A stretch of 64,000 nt of DNA, from positions 806,001-870,000 of the forward strand of contig NZ_OZ244925.1 in assembly GCF_965221945.1 (NCBI RefSeq), written 5' to 3'. Each line of letters opens with the position of its first letter. The stretch's first letter is position 1. Below the pieces are notes generated by a model, which saw only the letters and a program-made list of their open reading frames with translations, was not told where the DNA came from and did not search any database. Both the position numbers and the translations under genes were made by a program. Shown piece after piece: positions 8,587 through 17,513 of this stretch. Origin of the DNA: Poriferisodalis sp965221945 (GTDB taxonomy: Bacteria; Actinomycetota; Acidimicrobiia; Acidimicrobiales; Poriferisodalaceae).

Positions 8587-10498
8587 ATCAACACTGAACG
8601 ACACCACCAACAACACAACGAACAACCCGCAGAGCGAGACGTCGAGCGAATCGGCAGATACCGCACCCGCTGTTCGCAAGCGTCGGCTCGTCGCGCCCTC
8701 AAGCGGCGACAAGCCGGACGCACCCGAACCGGAGGCTGCTGCTCCAGCACCGCCTGAAGCAGCATCAGGGCCGCCGACCAGACGCAGGCGGGCGACTCCG
8801 GCTCCCGACAAGCCCAAGGCCAAGGCTGGGCCCAAGGCCAAGGCTGGGCCCAAGGCCGACGCAGTATCGAAAGAAGCGGAATCCGAGTTCGCGAAGCCAG
8901 CCCCGCCAGGGGTTCCGCCGCCTGCTCGCAAACCCCAGATCGGCGACACTCGACCCTCACCTCAGGCTGGCGAGAGCGAAGGCACCACCGGGCGGCGCCG
9001 ACGCCGGCGGGGTGGCCGTGGACGCGGCGGGCGTGTTCGATCCAACCAGGCCGGCACGCCAACCACCGACAACCGCAACGGCTCCCACGCTCCCGTCGAG
9101 GCGATCCTGGCCGATCAGAGCCCCGTCGAGCTCGACGACGAGCAGCTCTCCGAGCGTCGGGGCCAGTACCGCAACGGCAAGCCGCTCGGCCGCTACCGGA
9201 TGTGCGTACATGTGGCCGAAGGCGCCACTCACATTTCGGTGCTCGAAGGCCGGTCGCTCATCGAGTACTACGTGAGCCGTCCTTCCGATGACATTTCCGA
9301 GATCTACGGAAACCTCTACCAGGGCCGGGTGCGCCGGGTACTTCCGGGCATGGAAGCTGCATTCGTCGACATCGGAACGCCTAAGCAAGCCGTTCTCTAC
9401 CGTGGCGACCTCACCGTCGCCTACGACGACAGCGATGAAGATGCCAGCCCCGAGCGCAAGCGCACCGGCGGGCGCCGAGGCCGCACGGTCGACGGTCCTG
9501 CGATCAGCGAGTTGATCCGCAACGGGCAGACGATCATGTGCCAGGTCATCAAGAACCCGATCGGCCACAAGGGCGCGCGTCTCACGACCGAAGTGTCGCT
9601 GCCCGGTCGCTTCGTGGTCCTCATTCCTGGCAGCAGCGTCACAGGCATCTCTCGTCGCCTGCCAACCCGCGAACGGCGGAGGCTGCGTGGTCTGCTGGCC
9701 AAGGAAATCCCCGAGGGATTTGGCGTGATCCTGCGGACTGCGGCTGAGAATGTCACTCCGGCCGAGATCCGGCGGGACATCGAGCGTCTCACACGCCAAT
9801 GGACCCAGATCTCGGAGTTGGCGAAGCGTTCCGAGGCGCCGGCGCTGCTGTTCCGCGAGCCGGAATTGGCGGTTCGCATCATCCGGGAACAGTTCACTGC
9901 CGATTTCCGCGAAGTGGTGATCGACGATCCGGTGCTGTTCGAACAGGTCAAGGGCTACATGGAGGCGGTCGCCGCGCCCTTGATGGATCGCATCCGCTAT
10001 TACGACCCCGTCGCTGAACGGTTGCCGCTCTTCGAGCGAGTTCATGTAGCCGAGCAGGTGCGCAAGGCCACCGACCGCAAGGTCTGGCTGCCGTCGGGAG
10101 GATCGCTGATCATTGAGCACACCGAGGCGCTGACCGTGATCGACGTCAATACGGGGCGCAATGTCGGCAGGTCAAGCCTCAACGAGACGTTGTTCCGGAA
10201 CAATCTCGAAGCCGCTACCGAGATCGCCAAGCAACTGCGGCTGCGCGACATCGGCGGGATCATCATCGTGGACTTCGTTGACATGGATGACAAGCGCCAG
10301 CGCGAACAGCTGATGTCCACGCTGAATGAGGCACTGGCTCGCGACAAGACCCGAACCGCGACTGAGCCAATCTCCGACATGGGCATCGTGCAGATGACTC
10401 GGATGCGCACAGGAGAGGGACTGCTCGAGTCGATGTCAGATCCCTGCGACGTGTGCGAGGGGAGGGGCATCCAGTTGCGCGAATCGCTCTTCTCCTAA
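8579..10498 (+). CDS. rng: Ribonuclease E/G family endoribonuclease
   Basis: Single-strand-specific endoribonuclease of the Rne/Rng family for mRNA decay and rRNA processing. The 639-residue protein begins at GTG 8579 (AAGGAAG 6-7 bases upstream), overlapping TIGR03936. Residues 1 to about 190 are a disordered Ala/Pro/Lys/Arg-rich extension containing RRRRRRGGRGRGGR and the repeat PKAKAG. An S1 domain starts near residue 240 (GNLYQGRVRRVLPGMEAAFVD). The catalytic metal-binding aspartates lie in VIDVNTGR (Asp522) and VDFVDM (Asp565). The Zn-link CxxC is Cys623/Cys626 in CDVCEGRG, after which the protein ends, with no long C-terminal scaffold. Confidence 0.94.
   Translation: MSESTLNDTTNNTTNNPQSETSSESADTAPAVRKRRLVAPSSGDKPDAPEPEAAAPAPPEAASGPPTRRRRATPAPDKPKAKAGPKAKAGPKADAVSKEAESEFAKPAPPGVPPPARKPQIGDTRPSPQAGESEGTTGRRRRRRGGRGRGGRVRSNQAGTPTTDNRNGSHAPVEAILADQSPVELDDEQLSERRGQYRNGKPLGRYRMCVHVAEGATHISVLEGRSLIEYYVSRPSDDISEIYGNLYQGRVRRVLPGMEAAFVDIGTPKQAVLYRGDLTVAYDDSDEDASPERKRTGGRRGRTVDGPAISELIRNGQTIMCQVIKNPIGHKGARLTTEVSLPGRFVVLIPGSSVTGISRRLPTRERRRLRGLLAKEIPEGFGVILRTAAENVTPAEIRRDIERLTRQWTQISELAKRSEAPALLFREPELAVRIIREQFTADFREVVIDDPVLFEQVKGYMEAVAAPLMDRIRYYDPVAERLPLFERVHVAEQVRKATDRKVWLPSGGSLIIEHTEALTVIDVNTGRNVGRSSLNETLFRNNLEAATEIAKQLRLRDIGGIIIVDFVDMDDKRQREQLMSTLNEALARDKTRTATEPISDMGIVQMTRMRTGEGLLESMSDPCDVCEGRGIQLRESLFS
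8813..8860 (+). repeat. 18-bp in-frame tandem repeat (2.7 copies)
   Basis: Units 8813-8830 and 8831-8848 are identical and a third partial copy runs to 8860. Each encodes PKAKAG in the disordered basic N-terminal arm of RNase E/G. Confidence 0.9.
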
Positions 10499-10556
10499 TT
10501 CGAAGAGCGAAATTCATGCGCCGATCGGCTAGCCCCATCGGTATCCTTCCCAGTCG

Positions 10557-10868
10557 ATGTATGCAGTCATCGCCACCGGCGGCAAGCAGCGCCGCGTCGA
10601 GGCCGGCCAACGGCTTGATGTCGAGCTGCTCGAGGTGCCGGCCGGCGAAGAGGTCACGTTTACGCCAGTCCTCGTGGTCGATGACGGCATGGTGCTGGCG
10701 ACGCCCGCCGAGCTCGTCGGTGCCTCTGTGCGGGGCCGCGTGGTAGGCGAGACCAAGGGCCCGAAGATCGACGGCTTCACCTACAAGAACGCCACCACCA
10801 ACCGGCGCAGGTGGGGCCACCGGCAGCGCTACAGCACAGTCGAGATCACCGCGATCGCAAGGGACTGA
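10557..10868 (+). CDS. rplU: 50S ribosomal protein L21
   Basis: L21 (103 residues) is a large-subunit protein that binds 23S rRNA near L20. The sequence has the family start YAVIATGGKQRRVEAGQ and the C-terminal signature YKNATTNRRRWGHRQ. The gene follows RNase E/G by 58 bases and is 3 bases from rpmA, the standard rplU-rpmA pair. A TATCCT hexamer at 10542-10547 lies nine bases before ATG, so the transcript may have almost no leader. Confidence 0.97.
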   Translation: MYAVIATGGKQRRVEAGQRLDVELLEVPAGEEVTFTPVLVVDDGMVLATPAELVGASVRGRVVGETKGPKIDGFTYKNATTNRRRWGHRQRYSTVEITAIARD

Positions 10869-10871
10869 ATC

Positions 10872-11123
10872 ATGTCGAAGACCAAGGGCGGAGGCTCCAC
10901 TCGCAACGGGCGCGACTCTGTCGCGAAGCGTCTCGGGGTGAAGGTGTACTCGGGACAGACCATCGACGCTGGCGGCATCATCGTGCGCCAGCGAGGCACC
11001 AAGTTCCATCCGGGGCAGAACGTGGGTCGCGGCAAGGATGACACGCTGTTCGCGACGGCTCCCGGCGTCGTCCGCTTCGGCTATCGGCGGGGCCGCCGGC
11101 TGGTCGACGTCGTCACGTCGTAG
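10872..11123 (+). CDS. rpmA: 50S ribosomal protein L27
   Basis: L27 (83 residues) reaches the peptidyl-transferase centre with its N-terminal arm. It begins SKTKGGGSTRNGRDSVAKRL, without the cleavable extension found in Firmicutes, and contains the signature GGIIVRQRGTKFHPG. It is translated from ATG 10872, three bases after rplU. Confidence 0.97.
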   Translation: MSKTKGGGSTRNGRDSVAKRLGVKVYSGQTIDAGGIIVRQRGTKFHPGQNVGRGKDDTLFATAPGVVRFGYRRGRRLVDVVTS

Positions 11124-11210
11124 CTCTCGTAGGTCATCACCCGAACTTCGAGGCGTCCGCGTGGGCGCTGAGAGGATCCAGCCGGAATTGCCTGAGACAG
11201 GCGAAAGCTG

Positions 11211-12470
11211 ATGAGCGACTTTGTCGATGAGTGTCAGCTGCACGCGAAAGGCGGCGACGGCGGGGCGGGTTGCGTTTCGTTCCGGCGCGAGTCGCATGTG
11301 CCGCATGGCGGTCCCGATGGCGGCGACGGCGGCCACGGCGGCGATGTGTGGGTGGTAGCAGACCGCAACGTGGCGTCGCTGCTGGCGTTCCGGGATTTCC
11401 CGTTCCGGCGGGCGACCAATGGTGCCCACGGTCAGGGCCGCAAGCGGCACGGCCGCAAGGGAGTCGACGAGATCGTGCGTGTGCCAGAGGGCACGATCGT
11501 GCGGGATCGTGACGGAACGGTGCTGGCCGATCTCGTGAATGCCGGCGACCGCTGGCTGGCTGCTCAGGGTGGCCGCGGTGGCCGGGGCAACACCCGCTTC
11601 GCCTCGAACCGGTTGCGGGCGCCTCAATTTGCGGAACAGGCAGAACCGGGCGAGGAGCGTTGGCTCGGCCTGGAGCTGAAGCTGATGGCCGACGTGGCGC
11701 TTGTGGGATTCCCGAATGCAGGCAAGAGCACCTTCATCAGTGCGGTGTCTGCAGCACGGCCGAAGGTCGCCTCCTACCCCTTCACGACCCTGACGCCCAG
11801 CCTCGGTGTCGTCCGACTCGGCGACGGCAGGGGTGGTCTGGATCCCGACAGCTTCGAGATGGTGATCGCAGATGTGCCTGGGCTGATCGAGGGCGCTGCC
11901 GAGGGCAAGGGCCTCGGTCACCAATTCCTGCGCCACGTCGAGCGAGCCCGAGTGCTGCTGATGATGGCTGACCTAGCCGAAGTGACCGACCGCGATCCCC
12001 GCGAGCAGATCGAAGTACTCATCGCGGAACTTGAGCGCTATGACGCCGTTCTCGCAGCCCGCCGACGGTTGATCGTGGGAACGAAAGCAGATGTCGCCCA
12101 CCTCGATTGGGACGGCCCGCGCGTCAGCGCCGTGACAGGTGAAGGCGTGGCCTCCGTGCTCGGCCAGTTGCGTGATCTGGTCTCTCAAGCCAGGGAGGCC
12201 GACGAAGCCCCCACGCAGTACGTGGTGCACCGCCCCGAATCCGCCGGCATCACTGTTCTGCACCTCGCAGACGGGATCTTCGAAATCGAAGGCCGACAGG
12301 CTCGCCGGGCAGTGGCCCTGTCGGACCTGACGGATCCGGCGGCGCTCGCATGGGCTCAGCGGCGATTGGAGAAGCTGGGTGTGTCCCGGGCCTTGGGCCG
12401 CAGTGGCGCACGGTCCGGCGACCTCGTACGCATCGGCGACTTCGAGTTCACCTATGAGCCCGACACGTGA
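11211..12470 (+). CDS. obgE: GTPase Obg (CgtA)
   Basis: Obg is a ribosome-associated GTPase needed for 50S assembly and the stringent response. The 419-residue protein has the N-terminal glycine-rich Obg fold (1 to about 158), the G domain with G1 GFPNAGKST (about 166-174), G3 DVPGLIEGA and G4-like GTKAD, and a C-terminal OCT domain (about 330-415). It follows rpmA in the usual rplU-rpmA-obg order after an 87-base gap. No strong ribosome site precedes ATG 11211. Confidence 0.96.
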   Translation: MSDFVDECQLHAKGGDGGAGCVSFRRESHVPHGGPDGGDGGHGGDVWVVADRNVASLLAFRDFPFRRATNGAHGQGRKRHGRKGVDEIVRVPEGTIVRDRDGTVLADLVNAGDRWLAAQGGRGGRGNTRFASNRLRAPQFAEQAEPGEERWLGLELKLMADVALVGFPNAGKSTFISAVSAARPKVASYPFTTLTPSLGVVRLGDGRGGLDPDSFEMVIADVPGLIEGAAEGKGLGHQFLRHVERARVLLMMADLAEVTDRDPREQIEVLIAELERYDAVLAARRRLIVGTKADVAHLDWDGPRVSAVTGEGVASVLGQLRDLVSQAREADEAPTQYVVHRPESAGITVLHLADGIFEIEGRQARRAVALSDLTDPAALAWAQRRLEKLGVSRALGRSGARSGDLVRIGDFEFTYEPDT

Positions 12471-12525
12471 GCCCGCTGGCCGTGAATGAGTTCTGGGTGA
12501 TCGAGGCTGCGGCGAGGCAGGATTG

Positions 12526-13626
12526 ATGTCGATGTCACCCACATTGCGACTCGTCACCAAGATCGGGACCTCGTCGATCACGACATCGGACGGCCGTGTC
12601 GATCTCGATGCGGTGTCGAAGCTGGCCGATGAAGTTGCCTCGGTGCGTGAGGCCGGTCATGAGGTCATCGTGGTGACATCTGGGGCCATAACGGCAGGTG
12701 TGCAGAGGCTCGGCGTCGAACGCCCGTCGGAACCCGAGCGACTGCAAGCGCTGTCCGCCGTCGGGCAGATCGACCTGATGGCCTCGTACCGGGAGCTCTT
12801 CGCCGAGCGTGGCATGGTCGTGGGCCAGGTACTGATCGCGCCTCACGACTTCCGTGATCGCGACCAGTACTTGCACGCACGGGCCACCTTGGGCCATCTG
12901 CTGGACCTCGGAGTCGTGCCGGTCGTCAACGAGAACGATGCGATCGCCGATGACGCCATCCGCTACGGCGACAACGACAGGATTGCGGCGCTCGTAGCGA
13001 ACCTGGTGCGCGCCGACGCATTGATCCTGCTGACCGATACGCCCGGTGTGCTGACTGCGGACCCAAGCGTCGATCCAGACGCTTCGCTCATTGCTGAAGT
13101 CCTCGAGGTGAGCCCCTCGCTGGCTGCGGCAGCCGGATCGGCCAACGCCGTCGGCAGCGGCGGCATGGCCTCGAAGCTTGCAGCAGCCCGCATGGCCTCT
13201 TGGAGCGGTGTGCGGACCGTTATCGCTGCGGCCCGCCGGCCCGATGTCGTCGCCGACGCTGCCGCCGGCCGCCCAGGCGTCGGCACCACGGTGCCCGCCC
13301 GCGATGCTCGCGTCTCCGCACGCAAGTTGTGGATCGGATTCGCGGTAGCGGCCCGGGGCTCAGTGACGGTCGACGACGGCGCCCGCCAAGCCGTGATGGC
13401 CGGCGGCAAGTCGCTGCTAGCGGCTGGCGTGGTCGGCCTCGACGGTGCATTCGCCGCTGGCGAAGCCGTCGAAATCGTCGACTCCGGTGGCCAGATCTTC
13501 GCCAAGGGCCTCGCGGCTGTGGATGCCGACGGGTTGCGTGCCACAGCCGGACTCCGCAGCGATCAGTTGCCCGAGGGCCTGCATCCGCTCGTCGTTCACC
13601 GCGACGACCTCGTCGTTCTCGGCTGA
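12526..13626 (+). CDS. proB: Glutamate 5-kinase
   Basis: First enzyme of proline synthesis: it phosphorylates glutamate to gamma-glutamyl phosphate. The 366-residue protein has an amino-acid kinase domain (KIGTSSITT near the start, VVTSGAITAG, and VPVVNENDAIADD) and a C-terminal PUA domain from about residue 275. ATG 12526 is preferred, with GAGGC about 8 bases upstream; TTG 12523 and ATG 12532 are alternatives. The gene is 55 bases after obg and precedes proA, the next pathway step. Confidence 0.95.
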   Translation: MSMSPTLRLVTKIGTSSITTSDGRVDLDAVSKLADEVASVREAGHEVIVVTSGAITAGVQRLGVERPSEPERLQALSAVGQIDLMASYRELFAERGMVVGQVLIAPHDFRDRDQYLHARATLGHLLDLGVVPVVNENDAIADDAIRYGDNDRIAALVANLVRADALILLTDTPGVLTADPSVDPDASLIAEVLEVSPSLAAAAGSANAVGSGGMASKLAAARMASWSGVRTVIAAARRPDVVADAAAGRPGVGTTVPARDARVSARKLWIGFAVAARGSVTVDDGARQAVMAGGKSLLAAGVVGLDGAFAAGEAVEIVDSGGQIFAKGLAAVDADGLRATAGLRSDQLPEGLHPLVVHRDDLVVLG

Positions 13627-13726
13627 TGTCGCAGCGGGCGGTCTGCTGGCGAGCGGGCGAGGCGAACGCAACGGGCGAGCAGCACGCTGCACAGGAGCTC
13701 TCCACATCAATTTGGGGGCCGCCCAC

Positions 13727-13732
13727 TAGTCT
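13727..13732 (+). promoter_or_regulatory. Putative -10 hexamer, leaderless proA promoter
   Basis: TAGTCT fits the actinobacterial TAnnnT -10 consensus and ends six bases before GTG 13739, so transcription would begin at or next to the start codon. No Shine-Dalgarno is present, in keeping with a leaderless mRNA. Confidence 0.5.
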
Positions 13733-13738
13733 GCTCAG

Positions 13739-15025
13739 GTGCCTGACGCCACCGCGCGAACTGCACCGGAGATGACCGGAAACGCCAGCATCATGGCCGC
13801 TTTGGGCCTGCGAGCCAAGGCCGCTGCGACCGTGTTGGCGCAGGCGCCTGGCGCCGTGCGAGACGAGGCCTTGCTGTCCGCAGCTGACTTTCTCGAAGAG
13901 GCAACCGACAACGTTCTGGCTGCCAACGGTGACGACGTGGCCAACGCCGAGGCTGCTGGCACCTCGGCGACGCTCGTCGACCGGCTGCGACTCGATCCGG
14001 TCCGTATCGGGGCCATGGCTGCGGGCCTTCGTAACGTGGCGGCCCTCGCCGACCCAGTCGGTCAGGTGGTCGACGGATGGGTACGGCCCAACGGGCTCGC
14101 CATCGAACGGGTACGGGTGCCGCTTGGCGTCGTGGCCATCATCTACGAGAGCCGACCCAATGTCACCTCCGACGCGTTCGGACTGTGCCTGAAGTCCGCC
14201 AATACGGCGTTCCTGCGCGGCTCGTCGGCAGCGTTGAACTCCAACATTGCGATCGCCGAGGCGCTGCGCGAGGGCATCGTCCCCGCTGGCCTGCCCGCCG
14301 ATGCGCTGGTGCTCGTCACCGACACGAGACATAGCGCAGCCACCGAGTTCATGCAGCTGCGCTCCTGCATCGACTGCTTGATCCCGCGGGGTGGTCCAGC
14401 GCTCATCTCGTCGGTGCTCGCCAACGCCACCGTGCCCTACGTCATCGATGGCGACGGCAACTGCCACGTGTATGTCGATGCCCGGGCCGACCTCGAAATG
14501 GCAGCAGACATCGTCTCCAACGCCAAGCTCAGCCGGCCCTCGGTGTGCAACGCCGCAGAGTCGCTCCTCGTCCATCGAGACGTGGCCGAGACCTTCTTGC
14601 CCCGCATCGTCGACGATCTGGACGGCGTCGAACTGGTGGGAGATCCTGCCTCGCGGGCCATCTCATCGCAGATCGGGCCAGCCAGCCCCGAAGACTTCGC
14701 GACGGAGTTCCTGGCGCTCAAGATGAGCGTCGCGGTCGTCGATGACCTCGAAGCTGCGATCGACCACATCAACCGTTACGGCTCGGGGCACAGCGAAGCC
14801 ATCGTGACCGGTGACCTCTCGGCTGCGCAGGAATTCACACGCCGCGTCGACGCCGCTGCGGTGCTCGTGAACGCCTCGACTCGCTTCGTGGACGGAGAGG
14901 AATTCGGCTTCGGGGCTGAGATCGGCATCAGCACCCAGAAGTTGCACGCGCGTGGCCCAATGGGCCTTGAACAGCTCACAACCACGAAGTTCGTAGTGAC
15001 CGGTCGGGGCCACACTCGGGGCTGA
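13739..15025 (+). CDS. proA: Gamma-glutamyl phosphate reductase
   Basis: NADPH-dependent enzyme that reduces gamma-glutamyl phosphate to glutamate semialdehyde, the second proline step. The 428-residue protein belongs to the aldehyde dehydrogenase fold; Cys270 in SVCNAAES is the expected catalytic cysteine, and NASTRFVDGEEFGFGAEIG is the C-terminal family signature. GTG 13739 fits a leaderless start; ATG 13772 is a shorter alternative. A 112-base gap separates it from proB, so the two may be separately transcribed. Confidence 0.95.
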   Translation: MPDATARTAPEMTGNASIMAALGLRAKAAATVLAQAPGAVRDEALLSAADFLEEATDNVLAANGDDVANAEAAGTSATLVDRLRLDPVRIGAMAAGLRNVAALADPVGQVVDGWVRPNGLAIERVRVPLGVVAIIYESRPNVTSDAFGLCLKSANTAFLRGSSAALNSNIAIAEALREGIVPAGLPADALVLVTDTRHSAATEFMQLRSCIDCLIPRGGPALISSVLANATVPYVIDGDGNCHVYVDARADLEMAADIVSNAKLSRPSVCNAAESLLVHRDVAETFLPRIVDDLDGVELVGDPASRAISSQIGPASPEDFATEFLALKMSVAVVDDLEAAIDHINRYGSGHSEAIVTGDLSAAQEFTRRVDAAAVLVNASTRFVDGEEFGFGAEIGISTQKLHARGPMGLEQLTTTKFVVTGRGHTRG

Positions 15026-15101
15026 CCGTGCCGACAGGCCGCCGCGGCTGCCACACTGTCAGACCTGCCCGCTGCCCAATTTGACTCCGGAGACACCCAA
15101 C

Positions 15102-15983
15102 ATGAGCGAAACAGTGTTCGGAGACCTGTCGGGTGTCCGCGAAGGATTGGCGAAAGTTCAATACCTGGCCGACGACGGCATCGCGAGCGTCGTGTACCTG
15201 GCCGAGCGGCTCGGCAAGCCGGTCCTGGTGGAGGGACCGGCCGGCACGGGCAAGACCGAGCTTGCAAAGTCGGTCGCTGCCATGACCGGTGCTCGGTTGA
15301 TCCGTCTGCAGTGCTATGAGGGACTCGACGAGGCCAAGGCGCTGTACGAGTGGAATTACAAGAAGCAGCTCCTGCGCATCCAGGCAGACCGCGGCACCGA
15401 CGCCGAGCACGAGGACTGGGTGGAGCTGCAGGACGACATCTTCCAGGACGAGTTCTTGCTCACGCGTCCCTTACTCGAAGCCATCAGCGCCAAGGACAAG
15501 GTCGTCCTGCTGATCGACGAGGTCGACCGGGTCGAGATCGAGACCGAGGCGCTGCTGCTGGAGATCCTCTCGGACTACCAAGTCTCGATCCCAGAGCTGG
15601 GCACCATCGTGGCCACCCAGATACCGCTCGTCTTCCTGACTTCCAACAACACCCGTGAACTCTCCGAGGCCCTGAAGCGCCGCTGCCTGTTCCTGCACAT
15701 CGACTACCCCGACCTCGAACGGGAGAAGCAGATTGTCGTCACCAAGGTCGCTGACATCACCGAGAACTTGGCCGAACAGATCGCGCGAGTGGTCCGGTCG
15801 ATCCGCCAGCTTGAGCTCAAGAAAGCGCCGTCGGTGTCCGAGACGCTGGACTGGGCTCGCACGCTCGTGCTGTTGGGCATCGAGAACATTGGTGTCGAGC
15901 AGGCCAAGCAGACGCTTCACATCCTGCTCAAGTATCAGTCCGACATCGAGAAGGCAGCCAAAGAGCTGACGGTCGAGGCCTAG
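15102..15983 (+). CDS. MoxR-type AAA+ ATPase
   Basis: A 293-residue MoxR-family ATPase, a class of chaperones that usually work with a von Willebrand A (VWA) protein to insert cofactors or activate a target complex. Walker A is GPAGTGKTE (from residue 45) and Walker B is LLIDEVDR (Asp139-Glu140); FLTSNNTRELSEALKRR holds sensor 1 and the arginine finger. ATG 15102 is preceded by CCGGAG at about 8 bases. The next gene, 33 bases on, encodes the VWA partner. The client is not visible here, and no CO dehydrogenase genes are in the window. Confidence 0.9.
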   Translation: MSETVFGDLSGVREGLAKVQYLADDGIASVVYLAERLGKPVLVEGPAGTGKTELAKSVAAMTGARLIRLQCYEGLDEAKALYEWNYKKQLLRIQADRGTDAEHEDWVELQDDIFQDEFLLTRPLLEAISAKDKVVLLIDEVDRVEIETEALLLEILSDYQVSIPELGTIVATQIPLVFLTSNNTRELSEALKRRCLFLHIDYPDLEREKQIVVTKVADITENLAEQIARVVRSIRQLELKKAPSVSETLDWARTLVLLGIENIGVEQAKQTLHILLKYQSDIEKAAKELTVEA

Positions 15984-16016
15984 CCCACCAGGGCTTGCCA
16001 GGGACGGGAGTCGGAA

Positions 16017-17453
16017 ATGCTGGACCTGCTCAGTGGCTTCGTCGGGGAGTTGCGCAGCGCTGGGCTGCCGGTGTCGCTGACCGAGAACCTCGATGCCATG
16101 GAGGCCGTCAAGCACATTCCCATCGAGGATCGCGACGCATTCAAGTACGCGCTCGCAGCCACGCTGGTGAAGAACGAGCAGCACTGGCGGGCATTCGAGA
16201 CAGTGTTCGAGGTCTATTTCTCGTTGCGGGGCCCTGAATACAGCGTCGGCGATGAAGACGGCAACGGCGAATTCGATCCGGACAATCTCGAAGAGTGGAT
16301 GTCCCAGCAGATGCAGGGCATGGGTGGCCGCGGGGGTGGGCAGGACATGTCCCCCGAGGAGATCGCCGAGATGCTCTTCCGGGCGCTGCTGAACGCCGAC
16401 GAGGCGATGATGGCGGCCATGGCCCGAGCGGCAGTGACGCAGTTCGCGGGTATGGAGCCGGGCCGGCCCGTCGGCGGCACCTACTACCTGTACCGCACGC
16501 TGCGCAACCTCGACCTCGACGGGATGCTCGACAGGCTGATCGAGGAATCCTCCCAGCGATATGAGGGCGAGATGACCCCGCTGGCGGAACGGCTCGAACG
16601 CGAGGAATTCGAGAACCGTATTGAGCAGCTGAAGCGGGAGATCGAAGCCGAGATCCGGCGCCGCCTCGTTGCCGACAGGGGCGTCGAAGCGATGGCCAAG
16701 ACCCTGCGCAAGCCACTGCCCGAAGATGTCGACTTCATGCACGCAAGCCGTGAGGAGATGGCGAGCATCCGCAAAGCCATCCAACCGCTTACGCGCAAGC
16801 TGGCAGCGCGCCTGGCGCGCAAGCGCAAGCACAAGCGCCGTGGTCCGCTCGACTTTCGGGCCACTGTGCGACGTTCACTTAGCTATGGCGGCGTGCCTGC
16901 GGAGCCCCGCTTCCGTCATCCACGTCCGAACAAGCCTGAACTCATCGTGGTTGCCGACATCTCGGGCTCCGTCGCGGCGTTCGCCCGCTTCACCCTGCAT
17001 CTGGTGTATGCGCTGCAGAACCAGTTCTCCAAGGTGCGCTCGTTCGTCTTCATCGACGGCATCGACGAGGTCACCCACATGTTCCGGAACGAGGAAGACA
17101 TCACCAACGCGGTGCACCGGGTGAACACCGAGGCCGATGTCGTATGGGTCGACGGCCATTCCGATTACGGCCATGCCTTCGGCGTGTTCTGGGAGAACTT
17201 CGGCAAGGACGTCAACGCGAAGTCCACGATGGTGTTCCTGGGCGACGCCCGCAACAACTACCACTCGACGAACGCGTGGGTGCTGAAGGAGTGCCAGAAA
17301 CGGGCACGTTCGGTGTTCTGGCTGAATCCCGAGCCGCGCTCGTATTGGGACACGGGGGACTCGGTCATCACTGAGTACTCGACCTACACCGACGGCGTCT
17401 TCGAGTGCCGCAACCTGCGCCAGCTTGAAGGCTTCGTCGACAACTTGGCCTAG
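16017..17453 (+). CDS. CoxE-like VWA domain protein (MoxR partner)
   Basis: A 478-residue CoxE-type protein with a C-terminal VWA domain whose metal-ion-dependent adhesion site is Asp314-x-Ser316-x-Ser318 (VADISGS). The N-terminal half is helical and acidic, with a Gly/Met-rich patch (MQGMGGRGGGQDM, about residues 100-112). Such proteins pair with MoxR ATPases as metallochaperone-like modules. GGGAG precedes ATG 16017 by 6 bases. The final 15 bases, including the stop codon, are tandemly duplicated downstream. Confidence 0.88.
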   Translation: MLDLLSGFVGELRSAGLPVSLTENLDAMEAVKHIPIEDRDAFKYALAATLVKNEQHWRAFETVFEVYFSLRGPEYSVGDEDGNGEFDPDNLEEWMSQQMQGMGGRGGGQDMSPEEIAEMLFRALLNADEAMMAAMARAAVTQFAGMEPGRPVGGTYYLYRTLRNLDLDGMLDRLIEESSQRYEGEMTPLAERLEREEFENRIEQLKREIEAEIRRRLVADRGVEAMAKTLRKPLPEDVDFMHASREEMASIRKAIQPLTRKLAARLARKRKHKRRGPLDFRATVRRSLSYGGVPAEPRFRHPRPNKPELIVVADISGSVAAFARFTLHLVYALQNQFSKVRSFVFIDGIDEVTHMFRNEEDITNAVHRVNTEADVVWVDGHSDYGHAFGVFWENFGKDVNAKSTMVFLGDARNNYHSTNAWVLKECQKRARSVFWLNPEPRSYWDTGDSVITEYSTYTDGVFECRNLRQLEGFVDNLA

Positions 17454-17483
17454 GACAACTTGGCCTAGGACAACTCGGCCTCG
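17439..17483 (+). repeat. 15-bp tandem repeat spanning the VWA gene stop codon
   Basis: GACAACTTGGCCTAG occurs at 17439-17453 and again at 17454-17468, followed by a diverged third copy to 17483. The first copy encodes the last four residues and the stop codon of the VWA gene, so the duplication added a second in-frame stop. Confidence 0.9.
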
Positions 17484-17505
17484 CCAGCCTCCGCTGTGCG
17501 CGAGG
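17479..17505. terminator. Terminator-like hairpin between convergent genes
   Basis: CCTCGC (17479-17484) pairs with GCGAGG (17500-17505) around a 15-base loop, between the converging VWA and DAHP synthase genes. There is no T-tract, so the terminator role is only plausible. Confidence 0.35.
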
Positions 17506-17513
17506 GCGGCGTG

